From Atopobiaceae bacterium (GTDB lineage Bacteria; Actinomycetota; Coriobacteriia; Coriobacteriales; Atopobiaceae), in contig JAKVON010000009.1 of the NCBI GenBank assembly GCA_022482785.1, forward strand, positions 33,563-97,562: a DNA stretch of 64,000 bases. The letters run 5' to 3'. Made by a program: the position numbers and the translations under genes. Numbering within the stretch: position 1 is the first letter of the stretch; every line of letters starts with the position of its first letter. The notes beneath the pieces were generated by a model. It made no database searches, had not been told where the DNA came from, and saw nothing but the letters and a program-made list of their open reading frames with translations. Below, one piece after another: positions 44,274 through 54,223 of the stretch.

Positions 44274-47200
44274 ATGCCGTTGCGCATCATCAGGACCACA
44301 GACGGGCGCATAGCAAGCCCGACGCTGCTCTCGGCCGTCCGAGAGGGCCTCGCGCCAGTCCGGCGGGCCGTGGTCCTCGTCCCCTCGTTCTCGCAGGCCC
44401 TCGCCGTCGAGGAGGCGCTCTCCGCCGAGCCCGGGCTCGCCCTGGGCGTGGCCGTCAGCACGCCTGGCGCCTGGGCAGCCGAGCGCTGGGGCCTCTATGG
44501 CGACGGCACGGCCTTCGTCGACCCCACGGCGCGAGGGCTTCTCATGGGGGAGGTCCTGGCGGGCGCCCCCGCCGAGGCGCGCGGCCCGCTGGGCTCTGGC
44601 GCCGGGACCGTGCGGCTCCTCTGCCGCCTCGCGGCCGAGGCGCTCGACGCCATGCCGATCGACGCCTCGGGCGGCCTCGAGCGCGACGTCGCCGACGAGC
44701 TGCTCCTCTGCGATGCGGAGCGGGCGTCCGTGGCGGTGCTGGCCCTCTACGCCGCCCGGCTTCGGGAGAGGGGCCTCGTCGAGCCCGTCTGCGCGACGGG
44801 CGTCCTCGGCACGAGGATGAGGGAGGCCGGGGCCCAGGTGCCGCCGGTCGTGGCCGCGGGCTTCTCCTCGATGGACGCCGCGACCTTCGCCCTGGTAGAG
44901 GGGATGTCCGGCGTGACGGACGTGGCCTGCGTCGTCGAGGGCCCGCAGCCCTCGGCCGCCTCGCCGGCGGAGCGGCTCGTGCGCGCGCTCGGGTCCGCCG
45001 TGCCTGCGGGCCAGGTCCCCTTGCCGGCAGGGTCCGCCGCCGGCCGGTCTCCCGCGACGCGTGGCCCCGAGCTGGCCGCCCTCGCCTCGGGCGACCTCGC
45101 GGCTCCCGACGGCGCGGTGCGCCCGTCGGGAGGGGTGACGCAGCTCCTTGCGGGAGGTCCCTCCGCCGAGGCCGCCCTCGTCCGCGACGCCGTCCTCGGG
45201 CTGGCCGCGGACGGCGCGACGCGCGTGGTCGTCGCGGTGCCGCAGGCCTCGCGCGCCGTGCGCGAGCTCGTGCCACGCCTGGTCGCGAGCGGCCTCGCCG
45301 CGAGGTCGTCCGAGCGCGTGCGCGTGGGCCAGACCGTGGAGGGGCGTGCGCTGCTCTCGTTCGCCGCGGGACGTCTCGCGCCTCGAGGGGCTCGCGTCTC
45401 GTCCCGATGCCGAGGGAGGGGACTACGCGGAGTGGTGGCCGCCCCTCGGCGTGGTCGACTTCCTCCTGAGCTCGCTCTCGGGCGTGTCTGCCAGGCAGGC
45501 CTGGGCCCTCGACGCGCGCTGGCGCGGGACGCGCACGCTCCGCCCGGCACAGGTGCTCGAGACCCTCTGCAAGTCCTCTCTGACGTCGGCCCCCTGCGCC
45601 CAGGCGACCGCCCTCGTGCGGGAACGCAACGTCGAGCGTGCGGCGCAGGCGCTCGCGCGCGGGCCTCGCCGCCGCGGGGAGGCCGCAGGGGCGCGCCGGC
45701 AGGGTGCTCTCCGCCGTGGAGTCGGTCGCGCGCCAGGCACGCGCGCTCGCCGGGCCGGGTGCCTGGCCCCCGGCGGACGACGCCTGGGAGCGCCTGCTCC
45801 AGGCCGCGGGCGAGGCCGCCTTCGAGGAGCGCCTCTCGTGGGAGGGTCCCGGTGGGATGCCAGGGTCGAGGTCATGGGGTATTCCACGGCGGCGCTGCTC
45901 GAGCCATGCTCGGCGGACGCCCTCGTCATCTGCGGCCTCACCACCGCCGAGTGGCCCCTCACCGAGCGCGAGGACGCCGCGGATGCCCTGCTCGCCAAGG
46001 TGGGATGTGCCGAGGGCCCGTCCCGGCTCGAGCTCGCCCGCGAGACGTTCCGGCCGCATGCTGCGCGTCCCGAAGGAACGCCTCCTCCTCGAACGCGCGC
46101 TCCACGACGCCTCCGCCAACGAGACCTATCCTGCCGTCATGCTCTCCGAGCTCGCCTCCCGCTACGAGGGGGGCCTCGACGCCATCCCCGCCGCGGGCCG
46201 GAGCGAGCATCTCCTCTCCTCGAACCTCGCCTGGTCGGGCACACGGCCGCAGGCTCCTCTCGACCGACCGGCCGAGGCCGGCGGGCGACCTCGACCCAGG
46301 GCTGCGGGACCTCGTCGTGGTCCCGAGGATCTATCGCGGCGAGGTCGTGAGCGACCCCATGCCCTTCTCGGCCACGCAGGTCGAGCGCTACCTCGAATGC
46401 CCCTACAAGTGGTTCGCCCTCAAGCGCCTCGGCCTCCGAGACGTCGATGCCGGCTTCGGGTTCATGCAGATGGGCAACCTCGTCCACGCGACCCTCGAGG
46501 CCACCCACGCGCGGCTCATCGAGCGCGCCTGCCGCGGGCGAGGGCCCAGGCAGGGTCACCCCCGAGAACCTCGCCGAGGCCGTCTCCGTGCTCGACGAGG
46601 AGTACGCGGCCGAGCTCGGGCGCGAGATGTCCCAGGGCCGCTCGGACGCGACGATCGTGCCGCACGACGCCTTCGACCGCTCTATGATCGAGAGGCAGCT
46701 CAAGGACCTCGAACGCCTGCTCGGGCGCGAGGCCGTCATGTTCCGGGGCTTCCGCCCGAGCGCCTGTCGAGCTCTCGGTGGGGACCTCGGCCTCCGAGCG
46801 CGTCGTCTATGCGGGGTGCAGCCTCGACGGCAAGGTCGACCGCATCGACGTGGACGACCGCGGCCGGGCCATCGTGATCGACTACAAGGACAAGTCGTCC
46901 CTGTTCGACGACTACGCGCTGCTTCCCGCCGAGGTCACGGGCACCTATGCGCTGCCCAAGCGGGTGCAGGCGCTCATCTATGCCAAGGTGGTGCGCGACC
47001 TGCTCGGCTACGAGGTGGTGGGTGCGGTCTACCTGGGGACGCGCGGCAACATCCAGCTCTCCGGGGCCATCCGCGACGGCTATGCGGACGTGTTCGACGA
47101 GACCCTCACCTCCGCCCAGCGGGCGCGCATGAGCCCCTCCGTCGAGCGCTGCGGCATCGACACCTTCGATGGCCTGCTCGACCGCACCGAGGAGCTCGTC

Positions 47201-47311
47201 GCCGAGCGCATCGCGCGGCTTCGGGCGGGCGAGATCCCCGTCGCGCCGGACGAAGCAGGCAAGGCGTGCGTCCACTGCCCGGTGGTCGAGTGCGAGGGAA
47301 GGAGGTCCTAG
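44274..47311 (+). CDS. addB: AddB-type helicase-like/nuclease subunit, seven frameshifts
   Basis: Partner of the downstream AddA in double-strand break resection. The N-terminal region is an inactivated UvrD-like fold (VVLVPSFSQALAVEEAL). The C-terminal nuclease domain has FSATQVERYLECPYKWFAL, MGNLVHATLE and the PD-(D/E)xK core GKVDRID then AIVIDYKDK. It ends with CVHCPVVEC, which together with the Cys of ECPYKW fits the AddB 4Fe-4S clasp. Breaks: extra bases near 45368, 45662, 46050, 46289, 46539 and 46767, and one missing base near 45846. Net correction gives exactly 1,010 residues. The start at 44274 has GAGGAG upstream. Confidence 0.85.
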
Positions 47312-47312
47312 C

Positions 47313-50300
47313 ATGGCGAAGGTCGATCCGACGCCGGCGCAGAGGAGGGTCATAGAGACCCTCGACGAGCCGGTCTTCGTGGCCGCGGGTGCCGGCTCCG
47401 GCAAGACGGCGACGCTCACCAGACGCCTCGTCTGGGCCCTGAGCCCCGGCTCGGGCGAGGGGGGAGCCCCTTATCTCGAGAGCATCGACCAGGCCCTCGT
47501 CATCACCTTCACCGAGAAGGCGGCGGGCGAGATCAAGGAGCGCGTCCGCTCGGCCCTGCGCGCGGCGGGGCTCGCCGAGGCCGCCCTGGGGGTCGACTCG
47601 GCCTGGATTTCCACCATCCACGGGATGTGCGCGCGGATCCTCCGCCGCCATGCCCTCGAGCTCGGCCTCGACCCAGAGTTCGCGGTCCTGGGCGAGCACG
47701 TGGCGGGCGAGCTCTTCTCGAGCGCTCTGGAGGGGGTCCTGTCCGAGGTCGCGCGCGACCCGCGCTGCCGCGAGCTGCGCCAGTCGGTGCGCGCGGCCGC
47801 CGCCGGGCCCCATGACAGGGGCTCCTCCATCGAGTCGATGGTGAGGGCGATCGCCGAGGCCGCGGTCTCGGCGCCGAGGGGCTTCGACTCGATATCCGTT
47901 CCCGGCGAGCTCGACCTCGACGCGGAGATGCGGCAGGCGCTCGTCGCCTACGAGACGCTCCTCGGCCAGCCCTTCAAGGACGACCTTCTCGCCGAGTACG
48001 CGGCCTCGCGCGATGCGCTCGACGCATACCTGCGGATGCCGCCTGGCAGCCGCGACGTCCCCTCGGCGCTCGCGTGCATGGCCTCCCTCAAGGCACCCGT
48101 CATGAACGCCGGGTCGAAGGAGGCCTCCGCGGACGCGCGCCGGGCCTACGTCGAGTGCCTCTACGACCTCCTCCTCGCATCGGGCCGCACGCGCCTCGAT
48201 CAGGTGGTGGACATCGCGCGGCGGGTCCTCGACGCCTATGGCGAGCTCAAGGGGCAGGCGTGCGGCCTGGACAACAACGACCTCCTCCGCCTGGCCGACG
48301 ACGCCCTCAGAGGCCACCCGCGCATCGCTGCGGAATACTCCGGGCGCTTCCGCCTCGTGATGGTCGACGAGTTCCAGGACACCGATGCCCAGCAGGTCGA
48401 CATCATCGAGAGGCTGAGCGGCGAGGGCGCCTGCCACCTCGCCACCGTCGGTGACGCCCAGCAGTCGATCTACCGGTTCCGCGGCGCGGACGTCTCGGTG
48501 TTCCTCGCCCGCGAGCGCGAGGTCGGCGAGGATTCCGTCGTGAGGATGGACGAGAACTTCCGGAGCCACGACGACATCCTCCGCTTCGTGGGAAGGACCT
48601 TCTCCTCGGGCCGGCTCATGGGCGGCTTCATGGACCTCACCAGCAACCCCTCCCGCTCGGACGGCTATCGCGCCCGCGAGCCGCGCGTCTCGATAGAGGT
48701 CGTCGACGGCGCGTCGCGCGGCGGAGGGGGGCGTCGCGCCCCCTCCGCGCAGGAGCGCCGCGCGCGGCTGGCCGACGCCGTCGCGAACAGGCTCGCCGCC
48801 ATGGCGCGGCAAGGGGCGCGGCCCGGTGAGATGGCGCTTCTCATGGGCAGCCTCTCCCATGCCGGGACCTACGTCGAGGCGCTGCGCGCGCACGGCCTCC
48901 CGAGCGTCGTCACGGGGGGCTCGACCTTCTCCGAGGCCACCGAGGTTCGCGTCGTGCTTGCCATGCTCGTCTACCTGGCCGATCCCGCCGATACCACCAA
49001 CGGGCTCTTCACCCTGCTCACGAGCAGCCTCTTCCATCTCGACGCCGACGACCTCCTCTCGCTCGCAACCACGACGGATGCCGCCCATGGCGTCTGCGCC
49101 CGCCGCCGCATAGACGACGGCATCGCCGAGCTCGCCACCCAGGGCGACGCGGCCTATCGTCCCGAGGCGCACGTCTCGGAACGGGCGAGGCTCGCCACCC
49201 GCGTGCTCGCACACGCCAGGGAGGCGCTCCCCACGACCGAGCCGGCCGACGTCTGCCTGCTCATGGCCAAGGAGTCCGGCTGGCTCTGGCGGCTCGAGGA
49301 CGCCGGGGTGGAGGGGCATGCCCAGGCGGCGAACGTCCTGGCCGCCATCGAGCACGTGCGCGCCCTCGCCGCCGAGGGGGGCCTGGGCCCCGCCCGCCTG
49401 GCCGGCGAGTTCGCCGCATGGCTCGACGTCTCCAAGGAGGCGCCCGCGACCCTCTCCGGGGACGTCGTGGACGCCGTGCGCGTCATGACCGTCCACGCGT
49501 CGAAGGGGCTCGAGTTCCCCATCGTCGCGCTCGTGGAGTGCTTCGGCTCCTACAGGAGCCAGGGAGGGCTCGTGTGCCTGCGCGAGGACGGCGGGACGTC
49601 GCTGAGCTTCCTGCCCCCCGCCCCCAGGATCGCCGGCAGGGAGGTCAGGGTCGACGTGCGTGGCGACCTCTCCGCATCGCTCGCGCAGGACGCCGAGGGC
49701 GCGAGGCATCCCGGCTACGCTTCCTGCCGCGAGCGCCTGCTCGGTCGCGATCGCGAGGAGGACCGCGGCGAGATGGGCCGCAAGCTCTACGTGGGGCTCA
49801 CCCGCGCGCGCGAGGCCCTCGTCGTCGGCGTGCAGGCACCGGTCAGGAAGACGGGGGAGTGGGCGGATGCGTCGTCGCTCGGCACCGCCTTCCTCACGGA
49901 GCTCCTCGGCGAGCGGGGGACCCGGCGAGGGCGTGTCGAGCCTCGAATACGGCGGCAGCGCCCCGGCCCGGGTCGAGCGCATCCATCTGGAGCGGGAGGC
50001 GGACGGCACGCTCTCGTCGGGATGGTCGCCGGAGCCGGTGTCCTTTGGCGGGGCTCCCTCGCCCGGCCAGGCCGCCGGGGCGCAGGATGCCGAGGCGTTC
50101 GCCATCTATGCCGCCGAGGGGCCCATTGCCGCCGGGCGCGCATGGAGCCCTCGCGAGGGGGTGTTCAGCTACTCGTCGGCATGCGCCGAGCGCTCGACGC
50201 GCCGCGAGCGGCCCGCCCAGGCGCAGCCCCTGCCCTCGCCCGACCTCCTCGGGCCCGACGAGCTCCCCGCAGACCCCGGGGAGCCCCCCGAAGGCGACGA

Positions 50301-50829
50301 CGCGGACCGCGCGACGCGCCTCGGCTCGGCCTTCCACGAGCTCGCCCAGACGATGGCCGAGACGGGCCGCATGCCCGACGCCGGCCGCGTCGATGCCGTC
50401 GCCCGGCTGCACGGCCTGTCCCCTTCCGCGCGCGGGCGCCTCGGCGAGGCCCTCGCGAGGTGGGAGGGCTCGAGCCTGCGTGCCTGCGCCCTCGCCCACG
50501 AGGTGGTGGCGGCCGAGGTGCCCTTCTTCTGCCAGGTGGAGTCGGGCCATGGGCGCTACCTCGAGGGTGCCATCGACCTGCTGGCCTTCGATCCGGGCTC
50601 CGGCCATGCCCTCGTCGTCGACTACAAGACCGGGGATGCGGGCAAAGGCGTCGAGGAGCTTGCGGAAAGCCATGCAATGCAGGCGCGCTACTATGCGCGC
50701 GTGCTGCTCGACCAGGGCTTCGAGCGCGTCTCGTGCCGCTTCGCGTGCGTCGAGCGCGACGCGGGGGACGGCCAGCCCGTGGTGGTGCCCTACGAGTTCG
50801 CGGCAGACGCGCCGCCGGAGCTGGGCTAG
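47313..50829 (+). CDS. addA: AddA-type UvrD helicase/nuclease, one frameshift
   Basis: A 1,171-residue ATP-dependent helicase and nuclease of homologous recombination (RecBCD equivalent). SF1A motifs: Walker A AAGAGSGKTATL, ITFTEKAAGEIK, ISTIHGMCARIL, motif II VDEFQDTD, GDAQQSIYRFRGA, motif V VMTVHASKGLEFP and motif VI LYVGLTRARE. The C-terminal RecB-like nuclease has GSAFHELAQ, EGAIDLLAFD and ALVVDYKTG. One extra G near 49918 (GGGGG) breaks the linker before the nuclease domain. AAGGAGG precedes the ATG, one base after the addB stop, so the two form a coupled operon. Confidence 0.93.
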
Positions 50830-50923
50830 CTGCTGATTGCCAAGGCGTGTCTGCGCGTGACGCCGGGGGAGGCCCCGCAGGCGCCGGGCGGGCGTGGCCG
50901 CGCCCTTTCCCTCATCCGGGTCC

Positions 50924-51742
50924 CTATCGCTGCCCCAAGCCCCTTCCGGGTTCTGAGGGGCGCAGGCCCGGCCCGAGGTAGAAGCCGTCCTCGGAGAAGC
51001 GCTTGCGATAGCACCACGAGACCACCCAGATGTTGCACAGGGTGGTGGTGGCCGTGATGGCCATGAGGATCACGAGCTGGTACTTGGCCGCCGAGAGCGG
51101 GTCGGCGCCTGCGAGCACCTGGCCGGTCATCATGCCGGGGATGTTCACGAGGCCCGCCGCCGAGAGGGTCGAGAGCGTGGGGATCATGCCCGAGCGCACC
51201 GATGCCGCGATGGAGGGCTTGGCGGCCTCGCGCGGGGTGGCTCCCATGGCCACGAGCGCGAGCATCTCGTCGGCGCGCTCGTCGAGGCTCGCGAAGGTGC
51301 GGTCGAGCGCGACGGCCGAGGAGCTCATGGCGTTTCCGAGCACCATCCCCGTGATGCCCACCACCACGCGCGCGTCGTACCACAGCTCCGGGCGGACGAT
51401 GAGCTCGACCACCACGGCCACCATCGTGAGCGACGTCACGAGCAGCGTGACGAAGATCCGAGGCGCAATGCCGGCCGGCCTGTTCTTCACGCGGCCGTGC
51501 CCGATCTGCGTCGCGTTGGCCACCATGACGAGCAGGATGAGCACGACCATCCACCAGGTCTGGTTGTCGAACACCCACTTGAGCACCAGCCCAAGTGCGG
51601 TGAGCTGCAGGAACGCGCGGAGCGTAGACACGGCGATGTCGCGTTCGAGCCCCATTCCCTCGCGCCATGACACGATGCCCGCGATCACCATGAACCCGGC
51701 CGCGAGCACGAGCTGCAGGTTGCCTATCTCGATTACGCCCAT
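50924..51742 (-). CDS. fetB: FetB/UPF0014-family ABC transporter permease
   Basis: A 272-residue membrane protein with about seven helices, of the FetB (YbbM) family linked to iron export and peroxide tolerance in E. coli. Typical parts: LLVMVANATQIGHGRVKN, GMVLGNAMSSSAVALDRTF, ALGATP-like VAMGATPREAAKPSIAASVRSG and GLVNIPGMMTGQVLAGADPL, each read in parts. The start codon lies one base after the ATPase stop (TGACATG). Substrate in this organism is inferred from family. Confidence 0.85.
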   Translation of the reverse strand: MGVIEIGNLQLVLAAGFMVIAGIVSWREGMGLERDIAVSTLRAFLQLTALGLVLKWVFDNQTWWMVVLILLVMVANATQIGHGRVKNRPAGIAPRIFVTLLVTSLTMVAVVVELIVRPELWYDARVVVGITGMVLGNAMSSSAVALDRTFASLDERADEMLALVAMGATPREAAKPSIAASVRSGMIPTLSTLSAAGLVNIPGMMTGQVLAGADPLSAAKYQLVILMAITATTTLCNIWVVSWCYRKRFSEDGFYLGPGLRPSEPGRGLGQR

Positions 51743-51743
51743 G

Positions 51744-52445
51744 TCAGCGACTCCCCTCCGCCTCGTCCGTCCCGTCGTCCAGCCCCACGTCGGCGAGCGA
51801 GCCGCCCGCGAGGCGAAGCCTGCGCGTGGCGAAGCCGTCGGGCGCGCGGTGGCGCACGCGCAGGAATGACCTGCCGGCACGTGCCGCCGTCGCGACGACG
51901 GAGCCGACGAGCCTCGCGCTGTCGTCGTCGAGCGCGGCGTCGACCTCGTCGAGCAGGGTGAGCGGGGCCTCGAGCTCGAGGGCCCTGAGCAGCGCGACGC
52001 GCGCGGCCTGGCCGCCGGAGAGCCGGGCCATGTCGCGTTCGAGCTCGACGTCCGCGAGGCCGATGCGGTCGAGGTCGGCGCGCATCCGCTCGGATGCCGG
52101 CGCGGTCGCGCCGCGTCTGCAGGAAAGCCTCCAGGGGGCGAGGAGGTTGTCTCGCACCGTGCCCGGGAAGAGGGTCGCCTTCTGGGGCACGTAGACGACG
52201 TCCTGGCGCCATCTGGTGCCTTCGACCTGCGATGCGGGCCGCCCCATCAGCACGAGCTCGCCGGAGGCCCGGGGCCGCAGCCGCGCCATCGCCAGGAGGA
52301 GCGTCGACTTGCCCGAGCCGGACGGCCCCACGAGGTCCGTCACCTCGCCGGGCTCCATCGCGAGGTCGACGCCGTCGAGCACGCGGAGCGTGCCGTCCTC
52401 GCGCGCGACGTCCACCGTCAGGTCATGTGCCTCGAACAGCGCCAT
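51744..52445 (-). CDS. fetA: FetA-like ABC transporter ATPase
   Basis: A 233-residue ATPase partner of the permease downstream. Walker A is GPSGSGKSTLL, the Q-loop VVYVPQKATLF, the signature LSGGQAARVALLRAL and Walker B LTLLDEVDAALD. After Walker B the sequence reads AGRSFLRVRHR where a H-loop His is expected, and a His is present. The C-terminal acidic tail is short. The operon is fetA-fetB with coupled translation. Confidence 0.88.
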   Translation of the reverse strand: MALFEAHDLTVDVAREDGTLRVLDGVDLAMEPGEVTDLVGPSGSGKSTLLLAMARLRPRASGELVLMGRPASQVEGTRWRQDVVYVPQKATLFPGTVRDNLLAPWRLSCRRGATAPASERMRADLDRIGLADVELERDMARLSGGQAARVALLRALELEAPLTLLDEVDAALDDDSARLVGSVVATAARAGRSFLRVRHRAPDGFATRRLRLAGGSLADVGLDDGTDEAEGSR

Positions 52446-52552
52446 CGTCCGTCCCTCGCCCCCTCGTTCCGTGCCCGTGCGTGCCCAGGGAAATCTTACG
52501 GCATGGCAGCCGCCCGGAGCGGCCAGGGGACGGGATCGCGTGAGGCGGATGC

Positions 52553-52584
52553 GCGGGGTCCCGACATGCTGTCCGGGGCCCCGC
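52553..52584 (-). terminator. GC hairpin after the NamZ gene
   Basis: GCGGGGTCCCG (52553-52563) pairs with CGGGGCCCCGC (52574-52584), with one G-U pair and a 10-base loop. It lies 36 bases beyond the stop of the leftward DUF1343 gene. No T-run is seen. Confidence 0.6.
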
Positions 52585-52619
52585 GGCTGGTCGAGCCTCC
52601 TCGCGTGCCTCTCTGCCCC

Positions 52620-53867
52620 CTAGTACAGGTAGTACTTCGCCGAGTTCGCCTTGAACTCCTTCGAGCTGCTCTCGAACTTGTCCTTCAGCTGGTCAAGGGT
52701 GTACGTCGCGTTCTTGATGTAGTCGGAGCCCGAGATGAGGTCGATGGTGTTGGTCTCGACGAAGGCGAAGTCGTTGGGGTACATCTCGCGGATCGCGTAG
52801 AGCAGCGTGAACCCCGCCAGCACGGAGTTGTACCGCGAGCGGTCGGTGACGTGCGTCTGGACGCCGTTGCAGGCCTGTCCCGAGAACTTCGAGGCCGACG
52901 GCGTGAACGAGGTCGCCCTGAAGTGTGCCCCGGCAAGGCCCGCGGAGTTCATCTTGTCGGCGAGGGCCTGGCCGTCCACCCAGGGGGCGCCGATGAGCTC
53001 GAACGGCTTGGTGGTCCCGCGCCCCTCGGAGAGGTTCGTGCCCTCGAACGCGCACATTCCGGGGTAGACCTCCGCCGTGTCGACGGTGGGCATGTTGGGG
53101 GAGGGCAGGACCCAGCAGGTGAGGCCGGTGTCCTCGTAGTACATGTCCCGGCTCCAGCCGCTCATCTTGACGACCTTGAGGTCGCAGTTGATGGAGTCCT
53201 CGGCATTCATGAACTGGGCGATCTCGCCGCAGGTGAGGCCATAGCGCTGGGGCACGTGCGTTATCCCGACGAAGCTCTCGAAGCCGGCCTCGAGCACGGC
53301 TCCCTGCACGACGTCGCCGCCCAGCGGGTTCGGGCGGTCGAGCACGACGAAGGGCATGCCCTTCTCGGCGGCCGTCTGCATGGCGTACTTCATCGTGCTG
53401 ATGTACGTGTAGAACCTGGCCCCCACGTCCTGGATGTCGTAGACGAGGCAGTCCACGTTCGCGAGCATGTCGTCGGTGGGCTTCTTCGTGTTGCCGTAGA
53501 GGCTGTACACGGGCAGGCCCGTCTTCGCGTCGGTATCCTGTCCCACGGTGCCGCCCGCGTCCACCGCGCCCCGGATGCCGTGCTCCGGGGCGAAGAGGGT
53601 CGTGAGGTTCGCGCTTGCGTGCAGCACGTCGATGGTGCTCGCGAACTTCGAGTCGACGCCCGTGGCATTGGTGATGAGTCCCACCTTCTTGCCGGAGAGG
53701 ATGCCGAAGTCGCCCTCAAGCACGTCGACGCCGAGCTTGACCGTTCCGGGCTTCTGCGTCGAGCCGGACGTGCCCGCCGAAACGGAGCAGCCCGCGAGCC
53801 CCAGCGCGGCAAATGCGCCGACGCCTGCCGAGAGTCCCATGAAGTCCCTGCGCGTGATGCTTCCCAT
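52620..53867 (-). CDS. namZ: NamZ-type (DUF1343) exo-beta-N-acetylmuramidase, Tat lipoprotein
   Basis: A 415-residue protein of the DUF1343 family, whose studied member NamZ removes MurNAc from the non-reducing end of peptidoglycan fragments. The N-terminus carries a twin-arginine motif TRRDFMGL and then a lipobox LGLAGC, so export by Tat and lipid anchoring are expected. Family signatures: VGLITNATGVD, FAPEHGIRG, LVYDIQDVGARFYTYISTM, DRPNPLGG, VPQRYGLTCGE and FEGTNLSEGRGTTKPFE. GGAGG precedes the ATG. No MurNAc kinase or MurQ etherase is adjacent. Confidence 0.88.
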   Translation of the reverse strand: MGSITRRDFMGLSAGVGAFAALGLAGCSVSAGTSGSTQKPGTVKLGVDVLEGDFGILSGKKVGLITNATGVDSKFASTIDVLHASANLTTLFAPEHGIRGAVDAGGTVGQDTDAKTGLPVYSLYGNTKKPTDDMLANVDCLVYDIQDVGARFYTYISTMKYAMQTAAEKGMPFVVLDRPNPLGGDVVQGAVLEAGFESFVGITHVPQRYGLTCGEIAQFMNAEDSINCDLKVVKMSGWSRDMYYEDTGLTCWVLPSPNMPTVDTAEVYPGMCAFEGTNLSEGRGTTKPFELIGAPWVDGQALADKMNSAGLAGAHFRATSFTPSASKFSGQACNGVQTHVTDRSRYNSVLAGFTLLYAIREMYPNDFAFVETNTIDLISGSDYIKNATYTLDQLKDKFESSSKEFKANSAKYYLY

Positions 53868-54223
53868 GCTGCCTCCGTGTGTCGTAATGCCGCGTCCCCG
53901 AGGTCCCGCTCGACCAGTACGATAGTGCACCTGATGTCAGGGGGCTGGCGGCCCGTCTTGCGTGCGGTCGGGAAACCGCCGCCATCGTCGCGGGCGTCTG
54001 GCGCACGGGCATGGCCCCCGCGGCCGGCTTCGCGATCTCTGCCAGGCCTTAACGGTTTCTTATGGAATGGGGCCGCCCGGCGGCAGTCTCAGGCGTCGTG
54101 CCGCGGGCGGCGAGGCCTCTGGGGGCCAAACGAAGGCCGCTCGCCCTGAGGCGGTCGACCGGGATTCGCGCGACGAGCGAGAATGTTTCCCAAAGTAGCT
54201 TAAACGTCGCAGATGGGGGACAC
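53868..54223. other. Divergent spacer between namZ and the protease gene
   Basis: The 356-base spacer separates two divergent genes. It contains CCTGATGTCAGG (a short imperfect palindrome near 53931) and an AT-rich patch at 54180-54210 just before the protease ribosome site (GGGGGA). I see no convincing -35/-10 pair and no small gene. Confidence 0.5.
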
